From the IMG/VR virus record IMGVR_UViG_3300036770_008715, positions 1 through 64,000 of that record: DNA of 64,000 bases. One strand, written 5' to 3'. Positions 56,757-64,000 of this stretch are shown here, piece after piece. The first letter of the stretch is position 1. The number at the start of each line of letters is the position of its first letter. Under the pieces are notes generated by a model. The model was not told the origin of the DNA and did not search any database. It saw nothing but the letters and a program-made list of their open reading frames with translations. This stretch comes from a virus. Both the position numbers and the translations under genes were made by a program.

Positions 56757-56793
56757 TTATTCTTCTCGTTTAATTTGTTGTCCAGTTAACTAT

Positions 56794-57336
56794 TTATTCC
56801 CATGTTAATGGTGGCAATTCTGGTTCTATTTCTTCATAACCAGAAGGTATTGGCCTAGTACCATTTTGAACTTCATCCAATATTTCATAAAGAGTGTTCC
56901 AAGTGCTAGATCGTAATTCTACAGCCCTCTGCCCTTCTGTGGAGAACTTTGGATCTGGATCTGTTGCATAAGTACAAGCAGAAAGAATACCATCATAGTA
57001 TCTAGTTTGCGCAAAAGAGTCTAATCTTGCTTGCGTTGAATCAATAATATTCTTTTGTAGTTTTTGTAATTTAATTTGTTCTTCTGCTGATAATTCTTCT
57101 TCTGATTTGTCTACAACTTCTACTGCATAAACAACGCCATCTTCAATATATGGAATGACAGAAACAAGTCTTTGAGTAGAACTATCATAAGATCTCCAAA
57201 AATTTACTACATAACAAGAATTTTCTATAAGAAATTCTTCAGGTGCGCCTGATGCAGGAAAGGATATATTTGGAAAAATATCTCCCAATTCTGCAACTTG
57301 CTCAATAATATCATCAACAACTCTTGCTACGATCAT
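56794..57336 (-). CDS. Fibre-assembly-like protein (DUF4376-like C-terminus)
   Basis: The 180 residues have a strand-rich N-terminal half with Val/Glu-rich turns and a helical C-terminal half (TQARLDSFAQTRYYDGILSACTYA, then TEGQRAVELRSSTWNTLYEI) that resembles the DUF4376-type domain often found behind tail-fibre genes. It lies 1 nt after the LamG-like gene. A chaperone or small structural role is likely; the exact function is unknown. Confidence 0.7.
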   Translation of the reverse strand: MIVARVVDDIIEQVAELGDIFPNISFPASGAPEEFLIENSCYVVNFWRSYDSSTQRLVSVIPYIEDGVVYAVEVVDKSEEELSAEEQIKLQKLQKNIIDSTQARLDSFAQTRYYDGILSACTYATDPDPKFSTEGQRAVELRSSTWNTLYEILDEVQNGTRPIPSGYEEIEPELPPLTWE

Positions 57337-57337
57337 A

Positions 57338-59404
57338 TTATCTTCCTGGTAATCTTTCTGGTGGCGTGAAGTTTGCAGTATAACGAATATTTCCTTTAGT
57401 TATCCTAAAGCCATCCATATAACCTATCCATGGATATGGATTTGTAGTAGAGAAGTAACCAATATATCCTGGTAATGCTTTATCGTGATTTGCAGATCCG
57501 TTTGGAGTATTTTGAGTTGATCTTAGAACTCCATTTAGATATAATTTTAAAGTGTTTCCACTTCTAGTTCCAGCAAAATGCGTCCAAGTGTTAAGCGACA
57601 ATGCAATGTCGCTTAAAACATATTCAGAAGCTGAGCTGTTTCCATATCCAAAATATGGCCGACCAGTAGTAATCGTATGCACAAAAAACCACCCAACACT
57701 TGAAGATGTTCCGTCATTGGCTCGATTGTATATAGACCTATAATTACTAAAAGATGTAGGATACAACCAAGCCTCTAAACAAAAATCAGCTGTACCAAAA
57801 TCTAATGACTCATTGTTTAAAATTTCAATATAATCCCCAGTACCATCAAAATACACAGAAGAACTATTATAATTGGTTATATTAGTTCGAACCTGCGCGT
57901 TTCCTCTAGTTAACAAATTATTTAATTTGGCACCGTCATATATTGGAGCTTCGGAACCAGTTAATAACAGTTTTGTATTTGATATGTCTGTTAATGTCTG
58001 CATCGGCGGCGTAAAATTACTAGTGTATAGAGCTGTACCTCTAAGTACACGTAGGTTTGAAATATATCCATTAAACCATCTTGCCGCAGAAGAAGACGCT
58101 CCTTTACCTGCAGTAACAATAAATCCACTTACACCTGTGCTATTATCAGGAGTTCCTGTTATTGTTCCTGTTGCAGAAGATACACCATTAATATAAATTG
58201 TTAAAGCGTTCGAATTATTAACAAATGCTAAATGAGTCCATCTGTTTAAAGGTATTGTAGCTGATGTTGTCACAGTTCTTATTTGAGGAACTGATGTATC
58301 ATAATAATAAAATCTTACTGTGCCGCCTAATATGGGCCCAAAACTAAAAGACTCTCCTGTAGTTGTTAAAGCTATAGATCCGTAAGCTGGACTGCCTCCA
58401 TTTTCGCTCGAAGAGAACGCTCTCGGATATACCCACATCTCAATAGTATAGTTTGTATTATACCATTGACACAAATCCGAAGAAGTTGGAGCAGTTAAAT
58501 AATCTCCAGTTCCATCAAAATTATAACTACCGCCATTTGTATCTGAAGACCAAGGAGAACTTGAGGTGAACTGACTGAATGGATAGGCTGATGATATTGT
58601 GGAAGTTAATGTTAGAGCAGATGAGCTACTATCTTTAACTATGTAATCTTGTACTGTCAATAACTTAGTATTGGTTATTGCAGTTAATGGTGCAGTTGGT
58701 ACAGTTATAGTACTGGATGTAGCATTGTATGGGTTTGAGCCTACCACGATTCTGGCATTAGAAATATATCCTTGGCATTGATATCCGCTATACCCGTTCA
58801 GATATCTAAATGTACCATTATAAGATGAAGTTCCTGTACCTACTCTAGTGCCATTATAAAATATGGAACAAGTCGTACCAGTTCTACACCAAACTACGTG
58901 GTTCCATTGATTGAATTTAAATGTGCCAGCAGCTGCCGAAGTGGAAGCATTAAATCCTTCCATAATCATTCCTATACTACCATTATTACCTACCTGGAAT
59001 TGAAGATTTCCTGCATTACCACCCGCGCCAAAAATATTAGAACCAGCAAATATATTTCCATATGACTGGCCAGTATTACTACCAGTTAAAAACAACCACG
59101 CTTCGCAGCAGAAATCTTGAGAAGTATTGGCTGTAATATCTGATGGCCAAGTAATATTATTAGAAGTGGTAAATCTAGCGGACCATTTACCAGCTTCTTT
59201 AGAAAAAGGAGAAAATGCACCAATACTGGTATCTCCTAATCTAGTTATTGTATTGTTTATTGATGATATATCATCAGCAGTTAAATTTTGGGCACCATTA
59301 GCAGAGCTAGTCCCTTGCATCAATAATACAACATTTTCGAAAAAAGGATCTGCTGGAGAAGTTTTTCCTCCACTAGCCAATATTGGCATCAATAGTTCAT
59401 TCAT
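57338..59404 (-). CDS. Triple LamG/concanavalin-like virion adhesin
   Basis: The 688 residues hold three domains of the concanavalin A-like lectin/LamG type, at about 50-250, 290-490 and 505-680. Each shows a repeated frame: FCCEAWLFLT / YTIEMWVYPR / FCLEAWLYPT; FNQWNHVVWCR / LNRWTHLAFV / LNTWTHFAGTR; and ISNARIVVG / ISNLRVLRG / MDGFRITKG. They bind glycans or proteins in other systems, so this is a likely host-recognition or capsid-decoration protein. It overlaps the long fibre gene by 4 nt. Confidence 0.88.
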   Translation of the reverse strand: MNELLMPILASGGKTSPADPFFENVVLLMQGTSSANGAQNLTADDISSINNTITRLGDTSIGAFSPFSKEAGKWSARFTTSNNITWPSDITANTSQDFCCEAWLFLTGSNTGQSYGNIFAGSNIFGAGGNAGNLQFQVGNNGSIGMIMEGFNASTSAAAGTFKFNQWNHVVWCRTGTTCSIFYNGTRVGTGTSSYNGTFRYLNGYSGYQCQGYISNARIVVGSNPYNATSSTITVPTAPLTAITNTKLLTVQDYIVKDSSSSALTLTSTISSAYPFSQFTSSSPWSSDTNGGSYNFDGTGDYLTAPTSSDLCQWYNTNYTIEMWVYPRAFSSSENGGSPAYGSIALTTTGESFSFGPILGGTVRFYYYDTSVPQIRTVTTSATIPLNRWTHLAFVNNSNALTIYINGVSSATGTITGTPDNSTGVSGFIVTAGKGASSSAARWFNGYISNLRVLRGTALYTSNFTPPMQTLTDISNTKLLLTGSEAPIYDGAKLNNLLTRGNAQVRTNITNYNSSSVYFDGTGDYIEILNNESLDFGTADFCLEAWLYPTSFSNYRSIYNRANDGTSSSVGWFFVHTITTGRPYFGYGNSSASEYVLSDIALSLNTWTHFAGTRSGNTLKLYLNGVLRSTQNTPNGSANHDKALPGYIGYFSTTNPYPWIGYMDGFRITKGNIRYTANFTPPERLPGR

Positions 59405-62400
59405 AATAATTTCCCATAAACAGTTGTTCCTGCGTTTCTGGTCCAGAAAATGAAGAAATCTGTTCCAGAAGATTGTAAAGTTCTACCTACATCTGTCAAA
59501 TATGTAGATATCGAAGTTGTGAAGGTTCCATCGGATTTAATCCAGTTTACAGTTGGCCATGTAACAGTGGCGGATCCTCCATTTACCAATTCCATTTGAA
59601 GCATACCCATGTTCCCGCTAGGAGGGAAATTGCTGAACGCAATAGTAAGAGCACCACCGACTTGCATTCTCTGCAAACTTCCACCAGTGTAATCAAATGT
59701 TTGCGTACCAGTTGTCTGTGTTCCTTTATCAACATACACAGTTCCCATGTCTTTGGTCATACCACGGGTAATTGTGTTATCTTCAAACGCCACAGTTCCT
59801 GTTGAGAACGTTGTAGTATTAGAGTTGATTGCAAATGCTGTACTTGGTGCTGATGTTCCAGTACTTGACGCAACTCTGAATTGAATTTCACCAGGAACAT
59901 ATCGACCAATAGTTCCTTCTCCTACTAAACCAGCTATTTCCGACGAATCTGTAAATGAGGTGCCATTAGCAGCATTCCAACGAACTTCGCCAATACCATC
60001 TCCAGCAGATACTGCAGTATACGTTCCAATAGTAGAGGAACCACTTCTAGACATGGAAAACCCACCAAGAGTGCTAGGGTTGGTGGTTCTGTCTCTCCAT
60101 TTAACTACACCAACCGCAGAATCGGCAAAGACTGTAGATATAGAGTGTAATTGTACTGATGGTGTTCCTCCTGTTCCTCCTATAGCATAAGCAACTGGAG
60201 AACCAACAACAACAGTTCCAGTAGAATCAATGACAAATGGAGTTGCATCTGGGTTTGTTGAATCTTCTATTACGATTGCGTTACCAGTACCTGTTTGGGT
60301 GATTCGCAGAGCATCATCAACAGTGGTGTTAATGATTAATACATTACCTGTTATGCTGGCACCACCAGAAGAAGTGTTTATTTGACTGGTAAATCGAGGA
60401 ATTCCTATAAAACTAACGTTAGCATTACCAGAAGTCCCTGAACCAACTGAAACTGTAATAGTGGATGTATTGTTAAAATTCAATCCCACGCTAGAAAGTG
60501 TAGAGCCAGTATTTGCTGAAACACGCACAGTGTTTGCAGCCGCAATTGCAGTGGTGGTTGCTGAATTTGCTTGATTATATGCTAAATTTGCTTGGGCATA
60601 TGCCGAGTTTAGTGCAGGAGCTAAAACAACATTTGTTCCTTTGTATGTAAACGCAGCGTTAGAAACTGCCAGCAATTGCTGTGAATATGGACCACCAAGA
60701 ACATTATTTTTATCTATTACATAGAAGCCATCATTGCTGTCATTGCCTCTAATTCCAATAACAAAGTGGGCAGCATCTGCAGCTTCGATTATTGAGCCAG
60801 AAGTGCTTCCTGGTAGTACTGAATCTATATCAGTATCGGAAGAAGTCCATTGTCTTATAAAAGTTGTTCCGCCAATAACTACGTTGTTTAAGAATCTAAC
60901 TCTTCCAGATACAGATAAACTAAATTGATCTAGATCACTAGTCGACCCGATTCCGACTGAACCAGCAAAGTAGTTATTTGCTGTTCCGCTGGCATAGAAG
61001 TTCCATCTATTTGCAGCAGCAGCACTTGCAGATAAAACTCCATAGCTAGTGTTTGCATTTGTAATAGCTTCAACAGAAACTCCATAGAAATTAGAAATAT
61101 TGTTTCCAGAAGCCGCACCAAGAGAAGGATTGGGTACTCTAAGGCCATATGCGTTAGTTATTGTTCCATTTGGCCCTTGAGATGTGATGCTTGTCTGGAA
61201 TGCAGCCATACTTGGAATGGTGCCAGTGAAATTGTGTGTTCCTTGTCCAACAACTCCTACAAGAGCTCCAGTAGATGCATGTCCAGAACTCGTCACAACC
61301 CAACCAGCAACACCAACAGAACTAGCTATACCCGATGCCTTTGTCGCATCAATCCTAGACAAGGTTCCATATTCAGATAATGTTGTATCTGATGCTTGAT
61401 CATACACATATAACTTAGACTGGTTTGTAAACCCTCCAATTCCAACTGTCCCTGCGAAATAGTTATTTGCCGTCCCAGCAGAATAGAACCCCCACTTGTT
61501 TGCACCAGCAGATACTCCAGAATAGAATCCGTAGTCGTTTAAACCAGAAGTTAGATCGCTTGTGTAATACCCAAACAAATTAGTTATTGTATTGGCGCCA
61601 CCAGTTCCTAAGCCAGCATTTTGACAGTAAAAATTATAACCATCTGTTATAGTTCCACCACCGACAGATTGAATATATGAACCGACGCCTGCGGCTGCCG
61701 CGACCGTCGCTGTGCTTCCGTGCGAAAATGCGCCAGCCACTCCTCGAGCAAAATGATCTGTAGAACTAGAACTTGGGCTGGTGAGGGCTAGGCCATAAAC
61801 AGCAACTTTAGCATTTGCACCACCAGCAGAAGAGTCAGTCAGGAGTCCATATATTCCATAGTTCGATTCAATTGAACTAGAATTAAATGTAGTATACAAT
61901 TTAGTAGATGGCACTGGAACAGTTGTTCCAATACTAACGTTTCCACCAGCATCGATGATAAATGGAGTTGCATCTGGATTTGTTGAATCTTCAACAACGA
62001 ATGCATTACCAGATCCTGTCTGATTGATTCGCAGAGCATCAGTTGCGCTATCAACTTGTATAGTTAAATCTGTATATATTTTTGTCTTAGCGATATCATT
62101 AGAGTTTTGGTATGTGGCTAGTGTTTCAGTTCCATTAATATAAAACCGATGCCCCAAAGACCCCGCAGTTATCGGTGTTGTATTGGTGTCACATTTATAT
62201 TTCGTAAATTTCGCATTATTGTTTGCTGAAATTGAAATATATTCTGGCCCAGCCGCTCCTGTATTTTCTAGTATTGAATATTGTGTGCTATTTCTTTTTA
62301 ATATTAGTGATCCGCCAACATCGTCAGCAACTTGCGTTATTGATACATTTCCTTTAATATCTACTGTGTCCGCCCAATTTGAAGCGTCTGTAGTATCAGT

Positions 62401-64000
62401 TTCTCCATATCCTACTCTAAATGTATTAGCAACATATAAGTTACCATCAGTCGTAAGCGCCATCGCACCTTGCGCACTAGTGTGGCTAGAATCTCCCCAC
62501 CAAAAACCTCTATCTGAATTATTACTAAATCTAAATGTCATTGCCCAGTTATTCAGAGGGCCGAAGGTTATAGCACTAACCATTCCTATGCCAAAAGACG
62601 CTTCCGTTCCATACAATGTAAATTTCGTATAACTTGAACTCAACGTTGATGCAAACTGTTCAGAATATACATCCCTCCATAATCTGGTAGAAGAACCAAG
62701 ATCATATGTTAAGTTTGCTGATGGGATTATACTTGCTGCAGCTGCACCAACGTTATTGTCGTTCCATACTTTAGCATTATTAGAAAAAATATCTCCGTCT
62801 CTAAAAACGTAAGTGTCCCAACTAACTAAGCCACCAGCTGTGACTGGTCCATCTTGTACGAAAAGTTGAAATCCTGTTCCACTTCCACCATTTCTGAAAG
62901 CAAATGCACCATCTTGGGTATTTTTAGCTTCCCATCTTGTGTCGACACCATCATAGTATGCATTAAATCCAACATATCCCCCAACCGCAAAATCAGCTGT
63001 GGTTGTTGCAGTCCCACCCACTATCAAAAATTGATCTATATCATACCCATCTAACAAATCAGCATTTAGGTTGTTAACCTTTGTTGTCGAAGAAACAGCA
63101 AATGGTGTAGTGTTTTGGAACAAAACAGTTTTGTTTGATTGGAAAAATGTATTTGAATTTAATGTTGTAGTTGGAGAAGTGATATTTACATTTCCACCAA
63201 CATTCAATCCCCCAGCAACACCCACACCACCAGCTACTTTCAGAGCACCTGTTGTTGTGCTTGTGGAATTGGTATTACCAACAATATTAACATTTTCAAA
63301 ATAATTGATGCTATTTCCAACTGAAGCGTTATATTGATCAGTTCCAGTTGACCCAACAGTGGCGCCATTTTCATACGTTATTGTATGGGTTCCATTAACT
63401 GCATAACATTCAATTACAAGATGATATTCTCTAAATTGAGCTTCGTTTTGAATTTGGATTTCATAGTTGCCTGTTGATGTTTTGACTGCACGAATTCTAT
63501 CTCCTGGTCCGCGAACAACACAAAGATCTGGAGTGTTTGTAGTAGTGCTTTCTGTACGAACGCAGGCAACCATATATGTTTCAAAATCTGAATTGACAGA
63601 TCCTTGTATTGCGTGCGACCAATTTGGATCTGTTACAATTATCTTGAACCCAATCGTTGAGTACAAGACGTCTGCTAGAGAAGCAACAATAAATCTCCTC
63701 CATGTGCCTGCAACAGCACTACCAAAATCTATATTCAGTTTAAATGTTGGTTGAGCCTCATAACCATGGTTCACTCCGCCCAAAAACCTACCAATTCCAG
63801 CAGCTTGTAACACATTAGTAGTTTTATCAAACGTTAAATTGGCATTGGCACCAACAGAACCACCATCATTAAAAAGTATTTGAGTGGTTGATCCTGGTGT
63901 TGTTAATGTTCCTGTTGCGCCTTGGACTCCTTGGAATCCTTGAGAACCAACTGCGCCCTGCCTGCCCTGTTGACCTTGTACTCCTTGGAATCCTTGAGGC
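59401..64000 (-). CDS. Very long tail-fibre protein with collagen-like repeats (5' end outside window)
   Basis: The frame is open to the window edge; the GTG at 63813 is internal. The part encoded by 64000-63880 is a collagen-like Gly-x-y series rich in GFQGVQG triplets, followed by TTQILFNDGGSVG and about 1,450 residues. These contain repeated beta-type units: TANNYFAGTVGIGG three times in variants, and ALRINQTGSGNAFVVEDSTN plus ALRITQTGTGNAIVIEDSTN as a duplicated segment. The C-terminus WPTVNWIKSDGTFTTSIST ... FFIFWTRNAG is the usual end of marine-phage fibres. It is probably a trimeric adhesin. Confidence 0.88.
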   Translation of the reverse strand, partial: PQGFQGVQGQQGRQGAVGSQGFQGVQGATGTLTTPGSTTQILFNDGGSVGANANLTFDKTTNVLQAAGIGRFLGGVNHGYEAQPTFKLNIDFGSAVAGTWRRFIVASLADVLYSTIGFKIIVTDPNWSHAIQGSVNSDFETYMVACVRTESTTTNTPDLCVVRGPGDRIRAVKTSTGNYEIQIQNEAQFREYHLVIECYAVNGTHTITYENGATVGSTGTDQYNASVGNSINYFENVNIVGNTNSTSTTTGALKVAGGVGVAGGLNVGGNVNITSPTTTLNSNTFFQSNKTVLFQNTTPFAVSSTTKVNNLNADLLDGYDIDQFLIVGGTATTTADFAVGGYVGFNAYYDGVDTRWEAKNTQDGAFAFRNGGSGTGFQLFVQDGPVTAGGLVSWDTYVFRDGDIFSNNAKVWNDNNVGAAAASIIPSANLTYDLGSSTRLWRDVYSEQFASTLSSSYTKFTLYGTEASFGIGMVSAITFGPLNNWAMTFRFSNNSDRGFWWGDSSHTSAQGAMALTTDGNLYVANTFRVGYGETDTTDASNWADTVDIKGNVSITQVADDVGGSLILKRNSTQYSILENTGAAGPEYISISANNNAKFTKYKCDTNTTPITAGSLGHRFYINGTETLATYQNSNDIAKTKIYTDLTIQVDSATDALRINQTGSGNAFVVEDSTNPDATPFIIDAGGNVSIGTTVPVPSTKLYTTFNSSSIESNYGIYGLLTDSSAGGANAKVAVYGLALTSPSSSSTDHFARGVAGAFSHGSTATVAAAAGVGSYIQSVGGGTITDGYNFYCQNAGLGTGGANTITNLFGYYTSDLTSGLNDYGFYSGVSAGANKWGFYSAGTANNYFAGTVGIGGFTNQSKLYVYDQASDTTLSEYGTLSRIDATKASGIASSVGVAGWVVTSSGHASTGALVGVVGQGTHNFTGTIPSMAAFQTSITSQGPNGTITNAYGLRVPNPSLGAASGNNISNFYGVSVEAITNANTSYGVLSASAAAANRWNFYASGTANNYFAGSVGIGSTSDLDQFSLSVSGRVRFLNNVVIGGTTFIRQWTSSDTDIDSVLPGSTSGSIIEAADAAHFVIGIRGNDSNDGFYVIDKNNVLGGPYSQQLLAVSNAAFTYKGTNVVLAPALNSAYAQANLAYNQANSATTTAIAAANTVRVSANTGSTLSSVGLNFNNTSTITVSVGSGTSGNANVSFIGIPRFTSQINTSSGGASITGNVLIINTTVDDALRITQTGTGNAIVIEDSTNPDATPFVIDSTGTVVVGSPVAYAIGGTGGTPSVQLHSISTVFADSAVGVVKWRDRTTNPSTLGGFSMSRSGSSTIGTYTAVSAGDGIGEVRWNAANGTSFTDSSEIAGLVGEGTIGRYVPGEIQFRVASSTGTSAPSTAFAINSNTTTFSTGTVAFEDNTITRGMTKDMGTVYVDKGTQTTGTQTFDYTGGSLQRMQVGGALTIAFSNFPPSGNMGMLQMELVNGGSATVTWPTVNWIKSDGTFTTSISTYLTDVGRTLQSSGTDFFIFWTRNAGTTVYGKLL

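Noticed and set aside
62183-62632. 149-codon plus-strand frame
   Set aside because: Lies opposite the repeat-rich fibre gene and has no recognisable protein pattern.
63813-63813. GTG at 63813 as the start of the long fibre gene
   Set aside because: The frame stays open to the window edge and encodes collagen-like repeats upstream, so the true start is outside.

Overview
The window is a 64-kb stretch of the chromosome of a T4-type myovirus of the 'exo-T-even' kind (the broad cyanophage/pelagiphage-like branch). The evidence is a nearly complete set of T4 core genes recognisable by their motifs: 13, 14, 15, 16, 17, 18, 19, 20, 21, 22, 23, uvsY, uvsW, 55, 47, 46, 1, 45, 44, 62, regA, 43, uvsX and 41. 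Genes typical of marine or environmental T4-type phages are also present: Hsp20, CobS/CobT-like proteins, peptide deformylase and many sugar genes. No photosynthesis gene is seen, so a cyanobacterial host is not indicated; the host cannot be named from the sequence. Every supported gene lies on the minus strand, so transcription runs from right to left.

Read in the direction of transcription (64,000 to 1), the layout is as follows. (1) 64.0-56.8 kb: a long collagen-like/repeat tail fibre (5' end outside the window), a triple LamG-like adhesin and a fibre-assembly-like protein. (2) 56.8-42.3 kb: neck, terminase, tail sheath and tube, portal, an unusually long gp67-like core protein, prohead protease, scaffold, major capsid protein and a second tail-tube-fold protein. 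T4-like late promoters (TATAAATA) and UUCG-type or G/C-rich terminators punctuate this block. (3) 42.3-35.3 kb: uvsY, a NUMOD-type ORF, uvsW, an Sm-like protein, the late sigma factor gp55, gp47/gp46 and peptide deformylase. (4) 35.2-30.8 kb: a CobT-like/CobS-like pair with small conserved genes and an HTH protein. (5) 30.7-27.7 kb: a DNA-hypermodification cassette made of a TET/JBP-family 5-methylcytosine dioxygenase, a TET-associated glycosyltransferase (TAGT) and a further glycosyltransferase, with its own sigma70-like promoter. (6) 27.7-23.6 kb: gp1, gp45, a DsbA-like protein, a GIY-YIG nuclease, gp44, gp62 and RegA. (7) 23.5-20.3 kb: Hsp20, dCMP deaminase, nucleotidase and small genes. 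(8) 21.0-10.2 kb: an accessory island of nucleotide-sugar enzymes, methyltransferases, glycosyltransferases and small genes, punctuated by three tRNA genes, one of which looks like an initiator tRNA. (9) 10.0-3.6 kb: an Sm-like protein, DNA polymerase, a membrane coiled-coil protein, UvsX, a gp40-position protein and helicase gp41. (10) 3.6-0 kb: an unknown protein, a 2OG oxygenase, a ligase-like protein and a truncated nucleotidylyltransferase/P-loop protein.

The most interesting system is the TET-TAGT cassette. Both enzymes end in nearly the same C-terminal peptide as the phage DNA polymerase (TLEDFFG / STLEDLFE / STLEDFFG). In T4 and RB69 that tail of gp43 binds the gp45 sliding clamp. I infer that the two modification enzymes are docked on the clamp and hypermodify cytosine behind the replication fork. 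No cytosine-C5 methyltransferase is visible in this window. A second unusual signal is a dispersed box (consensus TAAGTTATTGATTTATAAAG) found seven times. In three places it stands 40-41 nt upstream of TATAATGG, which suggests a phage-specific promoter class.
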